Source of the DNA: Cupriavidus taiwanensis
Lineage (GTDB): Bacteria > Pseudomonadota > Gammaproteobacteria > Burkholderiales > Burkholderiaceae
NCBI RefSeq assembly: GCF_900249755.1
Contig: NZ_LT976853.1
Span: 2,800,107 to 2,864,106 of the forward strand
Direction of reading: 5' to 3'
Length of the DNA: 64,000 nt
Shown here: one piece after another, positions 26,200-34,118 of the stretch
Layout: each line of letters begins with the position of its first letter
How positions within the stretch are numbered: the first letter of the stretch is position 1
Translations under genes and position numbers: made by a program
The notes under the pieces: model-generated
Seen by the model: only the letters and a program-made list of their open reading frames with translations
Told to the model about the DNA's origin: nothing
The model's database searches: none

Positions 26200-27048
26200 A
26201 TGCCCAACAATAACGTTACCCATTCATCACTTTACGCCATCGGTGACCTGCAGGGTTGCGCGCCCTCCCTGGACGCCCTGCTGGTTCACCTGCCGGCGCA
26301 GCCAGCGGTGCGCCTGGTCGGCGATCTCGTCAACCGGGGCCCCGGTTCCCTGCAGACCCTGCGCACTATCCGCGCCATGGGTGAGCGCGCGGAAACCGTC
26401 CTCGGCAACCACGACATTCACCTGCTCGCCGTAGCCTCCGGCGTCCGCAAGAAAGGCCGCCACGACACCCTCGACGACATCCTCACTGCCCCCGACCGTG
26501 ACGACTTGCTTACCTGGCTCCGCCACCGCCCCTTGGCCCTGCTGGAAAACAACTTTCTCCTGGTCCACGCCGGCGTCCTCCCCCAATGGACCGCCGCACA
26601 GGTAATCGAGCTCTCCCACGAAATCGAAGAACAACTACAGGGCCCCAACTGGCAAGGCTTCCTCGCCGACATCTTCGGCAACACTCCCGACCGCTGGCAC
26701 GACGGCCTACGCGGCATCGACCGTCACCGCGTGGTCGTCAATGCCCTCACCCGGCTGCGCTACTGCACGCCCAACGGGGTGATGGACTTCAAGACCAAGG
26801 ATGGCCCGGGCAAGGCGCCGGAAGGGTTCATGCCCTGGTTCGACGTGCCGGGGCGGCGCACCGAGGACGTGACGGTGGTCTGCGGCCACTGGTCGACGCT
26901 GGGCCTGGTCATGCGGCCGAACCTGATGGCGCTGGATACGGGGTGCGTCTGGGGTGGCAAACTGACGGCGGCGCGACTGGCGCAGAACCCTGCCGAGCGC
27001 ACTGTCATCCAGGTGGATTGCCCGCAATATTGCGATCCCCTGGCCTGA
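26200..27048 (+). CDS. apaH: bis(5'-nucleosyl)-tetraphosphatase, symmetrical
   Basis: Metallophosphoesterase that hydrolyses Ap4A to two ADP; it also removes Np4 caps from RNA in E. coli. It has 282 residues. All metal motifs are visible: YAIGDLQGC (GDxxG), [15 protein letters not shown] (GDxxxRG), [10 protein letters not shown] (GNHD), HAGVLPQW and CGHWSTLG. The gene is divergent from the rml operon and ends convergently with the acyltransferase gene. A 231-base spacer precedes it. The immediate Shine-Dalgarno is weak (CAGGACC). Confidence 0.95.
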   Translation: MPNNNVTHSSLYAIGDLQGCAPSLDALLVHLPAQPAVRLVGDLVNRGPGSLQTLRTIRAMGERAETVLGNHDIHLLAVASGVRKKGRHDTLDDILTAPDRDDLLTWLRHRPLALLENNFLLVHAGVLPQWTAAQVIELSHEIEEQLQGPNWQGFLADIFGNTPDRWHDGLRGIDRHRVVVNALTRLRYCTPNGVMDFKTKDGPGKAPEGFMPWFDVPGRRTEDVTVVCGHWSTLGLVMRPNLMALDTGCVWGGKLTAARLAQNPAERTVIQVDCPQYCDPLA

Positions 27049-27056
27049 ATCGCTAT

Positions 27057-27070
27057 CCCGCGTTGGCGGG
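27057..27070. terminator. weak hairpin between convergent genes
   Basis: CCCGC and GCGGG pair across a GTTG loop in the 35-base gap between apaH and the acyltransferase gene. There is no T-run on either side, so if it terminates transcription it is not a standard intrinsic terminator. Confidence 0.25.
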
Positions 27071-27083
27071 GACGACAGGACGG

Positions 27084-27917
27084 CTAACCGATGGCAGCGG
27101 ACGCTGGCTGCGGCGCGCTGGCGGGCTCTTGGGGTTGGTTCAGCCGCTGGGCTACCGTGGCGGCGTGCTCCGCCGCGCCCTGGCTGAGATAAGCGACGAC
27201 TTCTCTCGCCGAAGCCGCCAGATCGCGGCGGTCTCCCGAGGCCGGCATCAGCGCCGGCCCGATCACCAGCCGCGCCTTGATCGGCGGCGCACGCAAGACC
27301 GCTTCGAGCGACTGCAGCAGCGTGGTGTCGCCGATATAGGCGGCGGCCAGCGTGGGCTGGCCAGTGGCCGCGTCGAGGTAGTTCAAGCCCAGCGGCTGTA
27401 CCGGCAGCCCGCCCGAAATCGGCGCCTGCAACAGGTTGGCATGGAACGGCAGCACCGAGGTTCCGTCGGTGGTCGTTCCTTCAGGAAACACCCCCACCAA
27501 ATCCCCCTGCAGCATCACATCCGTAATGTCATGCAGCACCCGATGCGCATCCCGCTTGCGCCCACGTTCGATAAAGATGGTGCCGGTCTTGTCGCACAGC
27601 CAGCCGATCAGCGGCCAGCTACGGATCTCGGACTTGGCGACGAAGCGCACCGGCTGCCAGCTGTGGATGACGTAGATGTCCAGCCAGGAGATATGGTTGG
27701 ACACCACCATCGCCCCCTGCCGCGCCGCGCCGGTGTGCGCAACCCCGGTGGCGTCGACCACTTCCACTTCCACCCCGCAGATGCGCAACAACCGCCGCGA
27801 CCAGCGGCGGATATGCCACTCGCGCGAGCGCACGCCCAGCCATGGGAACAGCAAGGCGCAGGTCAGCAACCCGCGCAGCAGGTGCAGGACCAGTGCGGTC
27901 TTGCGCAGCCAGATCAT
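27084..27917 (-). CDS. lysophospholipid (1-acylglycerol-3-phosphate) acyltransferase, PlsC family
   Basis: Membrane-bound acyltransferase of 277 residues. A hydrophobic N-terminal segment (LVLHLLRGLLTCALLFPWL) precedes the acyltransferase domain. Catalytic HX4D is in VVSNHISWLDIYVIHSW, and the glycerol-phosphate motif is VGVFPEGTTTDGTSVLPFH. Overall this resembles 1-acyl-sn-glycerol-3-phosphate or ornithine-lipid (OlsA) acyltransferases; the exact acceptor is unknown. The ATG at 27,917 overlaps the dihydroorotase-like stop as ATGA, so it is the last gene of the pyrimidine operon. The residues after about 250 form an Ala/Pro/Gln-rich tail. Confidence 0.88.
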   Translation of the reverse strand: MIWLRKTALVLHLLRGLLTCALLFPWLGVRSREWHIRRWSRRLLRICGVEVEVVDATGVAHTGAARQGAMVVSNHISWLDIYVIHSWQPVRFVAKSEIRSWPLIGWLCDKTGTIFIERGRKRDAHRVLHDITDVMLQGDLVGVFPEGTTTDGTSVLPFHANLLQAPISGGLPVQPLGLNYLDAATGQPTLAAAYIGDTTLLQSLEAVLRAPPIKARLVIGPALMPASGDRRDLAASAREVVAYLSQGAAEHAATVAQRLNQPQEPASAPQPASAAIG

Positions 27918-29197
27918 GCCTGGGCGTGGTTGCCGTAGACGACTTGTCCGCCGACCAGGGTCATGCGGACCTTGCCTTCCATTTCGTAGCCGAGCCACGG
28001 CGAGTTCTTGCCCTGGCTCTTGAGCGAGCGGCGCTCGACCTTCCACACTTGCTTCGGATCGAATACGCATACATCGGCGGCGCTGCCGACGGCCAGGGTG
28101 CCGGCCTTGAGGCCGATCACGCGGGCGGGCTCGGCGGTGATGCGGGCCAGCGCCTGCGCCAGCGGGACCTTGTGCTCGCTGGCCCAGCGCAGGGTCAGCG
28201 GCAGCAGCAGTTCCAGGCCGGTTGCGCCGGGCGAGGCCTCGGCGAAGGGCAGCAGCTTCTCGTCGTCGTCGACCGGCGTATGGTCCGAGCACAGCGCGTC
28301 GATGGTGCCGTCGGCCAGTGCGGTAACGATGGCGTCGCGGTCGCGCGGGCTGCGCAGCGGCGGCGAAAAGCGCATCTGCGAATTGAAGTAGCCGATATCC
28401 ATGTCGGTCAGCGAGACGTGGTGGATATTGACGTCGCAGGTCACTTTCAGGCCTTCGCGCTTGGCCTGGCGCACCAGCTCCAGCCCGGCGGCGGACGACA
28501 GCCGGCACAGGTGGACGCGGGCGCCGGTGCTGCGCATCAGTTCGAAGATGGTGTGCAGGCGCACGGTCTCGGCGATGACCGACACGCCGGACAGGCCCAG
28601 CCGCGATGCCACCGCGCCGCTGGCGGCGACGCCGCCGCCGAGGAACGGGTCTTCCGGGCGCAGCCACACGGTGAAGCCGAAGGTCTGCGCGTATTGCAGC
28701 GCGCGCAGCAGCACCTGGGTGTTGCGCACCGGCGCCTCGGCCTGGCTGAAGCCGACGCAGCCGGCCTCGGTCAGCTGGCCCATCTCGGTCAGGGTCTCGC
28801 CCTTCAGGCCCAGCGTCAGCGCGCCGAGCGGATAGACGTGGGTCTGGTTCAGGGTGCGGGCGCGGAACTTCAGCATCTCGACCAGGCCGGGCTCGTCGAG
28901 CACCGGGTCGGTGTCGGGCGGGCACACCAGGCTGGTCACGCCGCCGGCGGTGGCGGCGGCCACTTCGGATTCGAGCGTGGCCTTGTATTCGTAGCCGGGC
29001 TCGCGCAGCCGCGCGGACAGGTCGACCAGGCCAGGGCACACGATCAGGCCGCTGGCGTCGATGACCTTGTTGGCGGTGAAGTCGGCCGGGGCGCTGCCCA
29101 CGCCGACGACCTTGCCGGCGGCGATGTAAAGGTCCTGCGCGGCGTCGGTGTTGCTGGCGGGGTCGATCAGGCGGCCGCCCTTGATGTGGATCTTCAT
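27914..29197 (-). CDS. dihydroorotase-like protein lacking catalytic residues (PyrC', PyrX type)
   Basis: Dihydroorotase-family protein of 427 residues next to pyrB. True dihydroorotases bind zinc with an HxH pair in a DxHxHxRxPG stretch; here it reads DLSARLREPG (residues 59-68), so both His are gone. The distal DHAPH-type stretch is SDHTPVDD, keeping Asp-His but not the last His. The HH of DVNIHHVSLTD is retained. This matches the non-catalytic PyrC' of Pseudomonas and other bacteria, which forms a structural complex with aspartate transcarbamoylase. The start is ATG 29,197 (MKIHIKGGRLIDP). An active pyrC must lie elsewhere. Confidence 0.87.
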   Translation of the reverse strand: MKIHIKGGRLIDPASNTDAAQDLYIAAGKVVGVGSAPADFTANKVIDASGLIVCPGLVDLSARLREPGYEYKATLESEVAAATAGGVTSLVCPPDTDPVLDEPGLVEMLKFRARTLNQTHVYPLGALTLGLKGETLTEMGQLTEAGCVGFSQAEAPVRNTQVLLRALQYAQTFGFTVWLRPEDPFLGGGVAASGAVASRLGLSGVSVIAETVRLHTIFELMRSTGARVHLCRLSSAAGLELVRQAKREGLKVTCDVNIHHVSLTDMDIGYFNSQMRFSPPLRSPRDRDAIVTALADGTIDALCSDHTPVDDDEKLLPFAEASPGATGLELLLPLTLRWASEHKVPLAQALARITAEPARVIGLKAGTLAVGSAADVCVFDPKQVWKVERRSLKSQGKNSPWLGYEMEGKVRMTLVGGQVVYGNHAQA

Positions 29198-29268
29198 AGC
29201 TTGGCTTGTCGTGTCGCTTGGCGGGTTCGGTATGTTCTGGCTTGCGTGCGGGGTCAAGCTGGCCGGCA

Positions 29269-30240
29269 TCAGTCGTTGTTCCCGGCAACGATGCCCATCA
29301 CCGCCATGCGCACGGCGATGCCGAAGGTCACCTGGTTCAGGATCACCGACTGCGGGCCGTCGGCCACGGCGGAGTCGATCTCGACGCCGCGGTTCATCGG
29401 TCCCGGGTGCATCACGATGGCGTCGGGCCTGGCCAGCGCCAGGCGCTCGGGCGTCAGGCCGTAGGCCTTGAAGTATTCCTGCGCCGAGGGCAGCAGCGCG
29501 CCGCTCATGCGTTCGTTCTGCAGCCGCAGCATGATCACCACGTCGACACCCTTGAGGCCCTCTTCCATGCTGTGGAACACGCGCACGCCCATCTGCTCCA
29601 GCCCGGACGGCAGCAGCGTGCGCGGACCGATGGCGCGCACTTCGGGCACGCCCAGCGTGGTCAGCGCGTGGATGTCGGAGCGCGCCACGCGCGAGTGCAG
29701 GATGTCGCCGACGATGGCCACCGTCAGGTTGGTGAAGTCCTTCTTGAAATGCCGGATGGTGTACATGTCCAGCAGGCCCTGCGTCGGGTGGGCATGGCGG
29801 CCGTCGCCCGCGTTGATCACGTGCACGTGCGGGGCCACATGTTCTGCGATCAGGTAGGGCGCGCCCGAGCTGGCATGGCGCACCACGAACATGTCGGCGG
29901 ACATTGCCGACAGGTTGTTGATGGTGTCCAGCAGCGACTCGCCCTTGCTGGTCGACGAGGCGTTGATGTTCAGGTTCAGCACGTCCGCCGACAGCCGCTT
30001 GGCGGCGATCTCGAAGGTGGTGCGGGTGCGGGTGGAGTTCTCGAAGAACAGGTTGAACACGCTCTTGCCGCGCAGCAGCGGCACCTTCTTGACATCGCGG
30101 TCGGAGTCGGACAGCGAGACGAACTGGCTGGCGGTGTCGAGGATGTGCGTGATCATGTCACGCGACAACCCCTCGATCGACAGCAGGTGCTTCAGTTCGC
30201 CGTTCTTGGTGAGCTGCGGGTTGCGGAACGTCTTGGTCAT
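29269..30240 (-). CDS. pyrB: aspartate carbamoyltransferase, catalytic chain
   Basis: Joins carbamoyl phosphate and aspartate in de novo pyrimidine synthesis. It has 323 residues. The carbamoyl phosphate loop is [18 protein letters not shown], the active-site Ser-Lys loop is [13 protein letters not shown], and [11 protein letters not shown] and [13 protein letters not shown] complete the site. No pyrI is present. The neighbouring dihydroorotase-like protein suggests a class A dodecameric ATCase-PyrC' complex. It sits 101 bases after pyrR and 71 bases before the PyrC' start. Confidence 0.96.
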   Translation of the reverse strand: MTKTFRNPQLTKNGELKHLLSIEGLSRDMITHILDTASQFVSLSDSDRDVKKVPLLRGKSVFNLFFENSTRTRTTFEIAAKRLSADVLNLNINASSTSKGESLLDTINNLSAMSADMFVVRHASSGAPYLIAEHVAPHVHVINAGDGRHAHPTQGLLDMYTIRHFKKDFTNLTVAIVGDILHSRVARSDIHALTTLGVPEVRAIGPRTLLPSGLEQMGVRVFHSMEEGLKGVDVVIMLRLQNERMSGALLPSAQEYFKAYGLTPERLALARPDAIVMHPGPMNRGVEIDSAVADGPQSVILNQVTFGIAVRMAVMGIVAGNND

Positions 30241-30341
30241 GGCTGGTCGGGCGCGGGCAAAAAACGGGAGGTGGGCTGGTCTCGGGGCAGGCTTTCGGGC
30301 TGTCGGGCATTCGGGCGCGCGGGGCGCCCCCGGGTGCCGGT

Positions 30342-30878
30342 TCAGCCGGTGGCGGAATCGGTGGGCTCGGTGGCGAAGGCGAACTGCGCGGCGGCGCCTT
30401 CGCCCTGGCGCGACAGCACCAGGGTCGTGCCGGGCGGCAGCGCCATTTCAGTGGCGCACAGGTCGGCGGCGATCGGCAGCTGGCGCCCGCCGCGGTCGAC
30501 CAGCACGCCCAGCGCCACGCGCGCGGGGCGGCCGTAGTCGAACAGTTCGTTGACGGCGGCGCGGATGGTGCGGCCGGTGGCCAGCACATCGTCGATCAGC
30601 AGGATGTTGCGGTCATCCACCGAAAACGGCAGCGTGGTCGGCTGGGCCTGGCTGTGCAGGCCCTTCTTGGCGTAGTCGTCGCGATGGAAGGCGACGTTGA
30701 TCACGCCATGATCGGGCAGTTGCAGGTCCGCCGCCAGCCGCGCGGCAAGCCAGGCGCCGCCGGAATAGATGCCGGCCACCGACCAGCGCGCGCGCTCGGA
30801 CTCGGGGATCAGTGCCTGCGCCTGTTCCAGCAGCTTGCGGTACAGCGACTCGGCGTCGGGAACGGAAATCTGCGTCAT
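30342..30878 (-). CDS. pyrR: PyrR, pyrimidine regulator / uracil phosphoribosyltransferase
   Basis: Phosphoribosyltransferase-fold protein of 178 residues. The PRPP-binding motif is [17 protein letters not shown], followed by [20 protein letters not shown], as in PyrR. In Gram-positives it binds pyr mRNA and has weak UPRT activity; in proteobacteria its regulatory role is less clear. The ATG at 30,878 overlaps the ruvX stop as ATGA. The 101-base spacer to pyrB is the natural place to look for an RNA target, but no convincing attenuator was seen there. Confidence 0.92.
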   Translation of the reverse strand: MTQISVPDAESLYRKLLEQAQALIPESERARWSVAGIYSGGAWLAARLAADLQLPDHGVINVAFHRDDYAKKGLHSQAQPTTLPFSVDDRNILLIDDVLATGRTIRAAVNELFDYGRPARVALGVLVDRGGRQLPIAADLCATEMALPPGTTLVLSRQGEGAAAQFAFATEPTDSATG

Positions 30879-31300
30879 AGCGGGAATTGGTCGAAATACT
30901 GTTGCAGGATGATGCGGGCGGCCTCGGCATCGAGCTCGCCGCGGCGGGCGCCGGCCATCGACGCGGCGCGCGAGGTATAGCGCTCGTCCACCCATTCCAC
31001 CGGCAGCCCGAAGCGGCCATTGAGCTGGTTGCCGAAGCGCCGCGCCAGCTTCATCGACGGTTGCTCGCCCCCTTCCGGGTTGACCGGCATGCCGACGATC
31101 AGCTGCACCGGGTTCCATTCCTGGATCAGCGCCGCCACGGCCTCGAAGCGGCCTTCGACGGTGATATTGGGGAGGATGGTCAGGGCACGCGCCTCGCGCG
31201 TGATGAAGTTGCCCAGCGCGACGCCGATCTTTTTTTCGCCGTAGTCGAATGCCAGGACCGTGCCGTCGCGGGGCAGTTCACGCCCCACGGCATCAGGCAT
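30875..31300 (-). CDS. ruvX: YqgF/RuvX, pre-16S rRNA nuclease (putative Holliday junction resolvase)
   Basis: RNase H-fold nuclease of 141 residues. Catalytic carboxylates lie in [16 protein letters not shown] (Asp) and in [11 protein letters not shown] (Asp/Glu). [14 protein letters not shown] is also diagnostic. In E. coli YqgF is essential and processes the 5' end of 16S rRNA. The ATG at 31,300 overlaps algH by eight bases, and the stop overlaps pyrR. The algH-ruvX pair is a long-conserved arrangement. Confidence 0.94.
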   Translation of the reverse strand: MPDAVGRELPRDGTVLAFDYGEKKIGVALGNFITREARALTILPNITVEGRFEAVAALIQEWNPVQLIVGMPVNPEGGEQPSMKLARRFGNQLNGRFGLPVEWVDERYTSRAASMAGARRGELDAEAARIILQQYFDQFPL

Positions 31301-31865
31301 GCCCGGCCTCGCCGGACAGCATGGTGAAGTCGATGCCCAGCAGCCGGATGGCGGCGGCAAAGCGATCGTCGGGCGGGACGCTGAAGATGATCTCGGGGTC
31401 GGCCTGGACGGTGAGCCAGCCGTTGCGGCTGAGTTCTTCCTCAAGCTGGCCGGCGCCCCAGCCGGAATAGCCCAGCGTCAGCAGGAAGCGGTGCGGGCCG
31501 CTGCCGTTGGCCACGGCCTCGAGCACGTCCTTGGAGGTGGTCATCTCCAGCCCGCCGGGCACGGCCAGCGACGAGACATAGACGCCCACCGGGTCGTGCA
31601 GCACGAAACCGCGCTCGGTCTGCACCGGGCCGCCGAAGTAGACCGGCTGGTGCGCCACCGGCTGGATCTCGAGCTTGAGGTCGATCTTGTCGAACAGCGT
31701 GGCCATGTCGATGTCGATGGGCCGGTTGATCACCAGCCCGAGCGCGCCACGCTCGTTGTGTTCGCAGATATAGACGACGGAACCCGAAAAGGTCGGATCG
31801 GCCATGCCGGGCATGGCAATCAGGAACTGATTGGTCAGATTGATGGGTGCTTCGGGCTTCGCCAT
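31293..31865 (-). CDS. algH: YqgE/AlgH family protein (DUF179)
   Basis: Conserved cytoplasmic protein of 190 residues with no established biochemical activity. The N-terminal [20 protein letters not shown] and [20 protein letters not shown] are the DUF179 signature. [18 protein letters not shown] lies in the second half. It was named for an effect on alginate synthesis in Pseudomonas. Starts are possible at 31,865 (MAKPEAP) or 31,874. It is the first recognisable gene of the algH-ruvX-pyrR-pyrB-pyrC'-acyltransferase unit. Confidence 0.93.
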   Translation of the reverse strand: MAKPEAPINLTNQFLIAMPGMADPTFSGSVVYICEHNERGALGLVINRPIDIDMATLFDKIDLKLEIQPVAHQPVYFGGPVQTERGFVLHDPVGVYVSSLAVPGGLEMTTSKDVLEAVANGSGPHRFLLTLGYSGWGAGQLEEELSRNGWLTVQADPEIIFSVPPDDRFAAAIRLLGIDFTMLSGEAGHA

Positions 31866-31969
31866 GCCTTGCATTTTATCAAATCGCCGGGGGTCTTCCG
31901 GAAAAGATTGGCGGGCCTTGCAGTGCAGCAACGGGCGCTTCGCGACACGCCGCCAGCGGCGGGGCTGGC

Positions 31970-32677
31970 TCATGCCTTGCCAGACAGCGCGGCCAGTTCC
32001 TGCGCCGTCAGCCAGCGCCACTCGCCCTCGGCCAGCGCCGGATCCAGCTGCACGGCGCCGATGGCGCTGCGATGCAGTGCGTCGACGTGGTTGCCCGCGG
32101 CCGCGACCATGCGCTTGACCTGGTGGTACTTGCCTTGCACCAGCGTCAGCCGCAGGCTGCGTTCGCCGGTGATCTCGCAGTCTTCCGCCGCGATCGGCGC
32201 CGGTTCGTCCAGCAGTTGCACCCCGCTGCGCAGCGCTTCGGCCTGCTCGGCCGTGACCGGCTCGGCGGTGGTGACTTCATAGATCTTGGGCACCTTGCGC
32301 TTGGGCGAGGTCTGCGCGTGGATGAACTGGCCATCGTCGGTCAGCAGCAGCAGGCCGGTGGTGTCGTGGTCCAGCCGCCCCACCGCCTGCACCTCGCGCT
32401 GGCGCAGCGGCACCGGCAGCAGGTTGTAGACGCTGGGGTGATGGCGCGGGCGCTGCGAGCATTCATAGCCGGCGGGCTTGTTCAGCATCAGGTAGGCCTT
32501 GGTGCAGGCCACCCATTCCTCGCCATCGACGGTCAGGCGCAGGCCGTCCACGTCGAACTGCGCGCGCGGGTCTTCGCAGAGTTCGCCGTTGACCTCGACC
32601 AGCCCGGCGGCGATCAGGTCGCCGCAGTACCGGCGCGTGCCAAAGCCTTGGGATTGGAGGATGCGGTCGAGTGTCAT
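31970..32677 (-). CDS. rsuA: 16S rRNA pseudouridine-516 synthase, RsuA family
   Basis: Pseudouridine synthase of 235 residues. An N-terminal S4 RNA-binding domain (LDRILQSQGFGTRRYCGDLI) is followed by the catalytic domain. The catalytic Asp is in VGRLDHDTTGLLLLTDDG, and GKYHQVKRMVAAAGNHV is the usual C-terminal motif. RsuA modifies U516 of 16S rRNA. The E. coli paralogues RluE and RluF share the fold, so the exact target site is inferred. The start is ATG 32,677. It is separated from algH by 104 bases and from hemY by a REP-containing gap. Confidence 0.88.
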   Translation of the reverse strand: MTLDRILQSQGFGTRRYCGDLIAAGLVEVNGELCEDPRAQFDVDGLRLTVDGEEWVACTKAYLMLNKPAGYECSQRPRHHPSVYNLLPVPLRQREVQAVGRLDHDTTGLLLLTDDGQFIHAQTSPKRKVPKIYEVTTAEPVTAEQAEALRSGVQLLDEPAPIAAEDCEITGERSLRLTLVQGKYHQVKRMVAAAGNHVDALHRSAIGAVQLDPALAEGEWRWLTAQELAALSGKA

Positions 32678-32766
32678 GGAATGGATAGTGGGTAGAAATG
32701 GATGGTGGCGCGACTGCTGCGCGAGAGTCCGGATTGCTGCCACGGCTTGCCTGCTGCCGGTTTGCT

Positions 32767-32885
32767 CCCCTCTCCCGCGTGCGGGAGAGGGGCCGGGGGT
32801 GAGGGCAGGCGGTGGCAGACCGCAGGCCTGGACTCTGTAGATAAGCCCGCCCTCACCCCAACCCTCTCCCGCAAGCGGGAGAGGG
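32767..32885. repeat. REP/BIME-like pair of inverted repeats
   Basis: Two hairpin units face each other. Unit 1 has 12-base arms CCCCTCTCCCGC (32,767-32,778) and GCGGGAGAGGGG (32,781-32,792), followed by CCGGGGGTGAGGGC. Unit 2 starts GCCCTCACCCC and has 11-base arms at 32,862-32,872 and 32,875-32,885. The GTGAGGG and CCCTCAC flanks also pair. The same architecture recurs at 40,506-40,661. This is the layout of bacterial interspersed mosaic elements built from palindromic REPs, here in the hemY-rsuA gap. Confidence 0.8.
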
Positions 32886-32923
32886 AGCACACATTCGGTT
32901 ACTTTACGCGCAGCCTGAAACCC

Positions 32924-34114
32924 TCACGCCGCCAGCATCGCGCTCTCGCGATAGTGCCGCTGCGCGTCTTCGAAGCGCTCGGTTTCCTCGAACAGCCGCG
33001 CCAGCGCCAGGTGCGTGCGCACGCGCAGGCGGCGCTGCTGGTCGGGGTCGGCATACTTCAGCGCGCGCTCGAAGCTGGATTGCGCCTTGCCCCACAGCTT
33101 CTCGCCCAGGCACAGCACGCCCAGCGTGTAGTAGAGGTCGGCGTCGGCGGGATGCGCGGCCAGCCATTTCTCGGCCTGCTGGATCTGCGGCAGCGCGTGG
33201 CCGGGCACGGCGCAATCGGCATAGCGCAGCACCAGGCGGCTGTCCCAGTTGACCTTGAGCGCGTCTTCGATGATGCGGCGGGCTTCGTTCTGCCGGCCCA
33301 GTGCCGCAAAGTAGCGCGCCGCCGGTTCGGCGATGCGGGTGGCGCGACGCTCGTCGGCGGACAATGAGCGCCAGAACTCGGACAGCGCGTCGGCGTCGTG
33401 GCGGCGCTCGTCCAGCATGGCTTCGATCGCCATCTGCTTGAGCCGCAGCGCCAGCACCGGATGCAGCGCGTTGCGCTTTTCCAGCGAGCGCGCCAGGCGC
33501 AGCACCTCGGACCAGTTCTTCAGGTGCTGGTGCGCGCGCAGCGCAATGCGCTGCACGTGGATCTGGCGCGCGCCCTGCGACTGCAGCTGGGCGATGGTTT
33601 CCAGCGCGCCGTCGGCGTCGCGCGCGTCGACCAGCAGTTCGGCCATCGACACCAGCCGCGCCTGCTCGCGCTCGGGATCGGTCACCTGCGCCATCCAGGC
33701 GTCGCGCCGCTCGGTTTCCTGCATGCGGTGCGCGGCGCGCGCGCCGATCAGCGCGGCGGTCTGGGCCTGGTCGTCCCACGACTGGGCGTCGCGCGCGGCG
33801 CGCTCGGCGCGGGCGAAGCGGCCGGCGAACAGGTTTTCGATCGACTCGCGCAGCGCCGCCTGCGCCTTGCTCATGCGGCTGCGCTCGCGGTAGGCGGCGG
33901 CGCGGCGCGGCATCTCGGCCAGATGGCGGATGGTGGACATCACCGTCCACACCACGAAGAAGATCAGCAGCAGCAACGCCAGCGCCAGGTTCAGCGACAG
34001 CTCGACGCGGTACGGCGGATAGAACAGCACCACATTGCTGTGGTTGAACTGCGTGAACAGGGCCAGCCCGACGGCGCCGCCAAACAGGACCGCAACCCAG
34101 AACAGAAGGCGCAT
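32924..34114 (-). CDS. hemY: HemY-like membrane protein with TPR repeats
   Basis: Inner-membrane protein of 396 residues associated with late tetrapyrrole synthesis; its biochemical role is not established. Two N-terminal membrane segments (LLFWVAVLFGGAVGLALF and LNLALALLLLIFFVVWTVM) are followed by a mostly helical region. The C-terminal part has TPR-like repeats (ADLYYTLGVLCLGEKLWGKA, then SSFERALKYADPDQQRRLRV). It ends the hemC-hemD/X-hemY operon, starting four bases after the hemD/X stop. This is not the coproporphyrinogen oxidase called HemY in Gram-positives. Confidence 0.92.
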   Translation of the reverse strand: MRLLFWVAVLFGGAVGLALFTQFNHSNVVLFYPPYRVELSLNLALALLLLIFFVVWTVMSTIRHLAEMPRRAAAYRERSRMSKAQAALRESIENLFAGRFARAERAARDAQSWDDQAQTAALIGARAAHRMQETERRDAWMAQVTDPEREQARLVSMAELLVDARDADGALETIAQLQSQGARQIHVQRIALRAHQHLKNWSEVLRLARSLEKRNALHPVLALRLKQMAIEAMLDERRHDADALSEFWRSLSADERRATRIAEPAARYFAALGRQNEARRIIEDALKVNWDSRLVLRYADCAVPGHALPQIQQAEKWLAAHPADADLYYTLGVLCLGEKLWGKAQSSFERALKYADPDQQRRLRVRTHLALARLFEETERFEDAQRHYRESAMLAA

Positions 34115-34118
34115 GGGC

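Noticed and set aside
30241..30341. Possible PyrR attenuator with a T-run in the pyrR-pyrB spacer
   Set aside because: On the minus strand CCCGTTTTTTG is present, but the sequence just before it is almost free of G and cannot form a stem with the C-rich stretch, so no terminator hairpin is supported.
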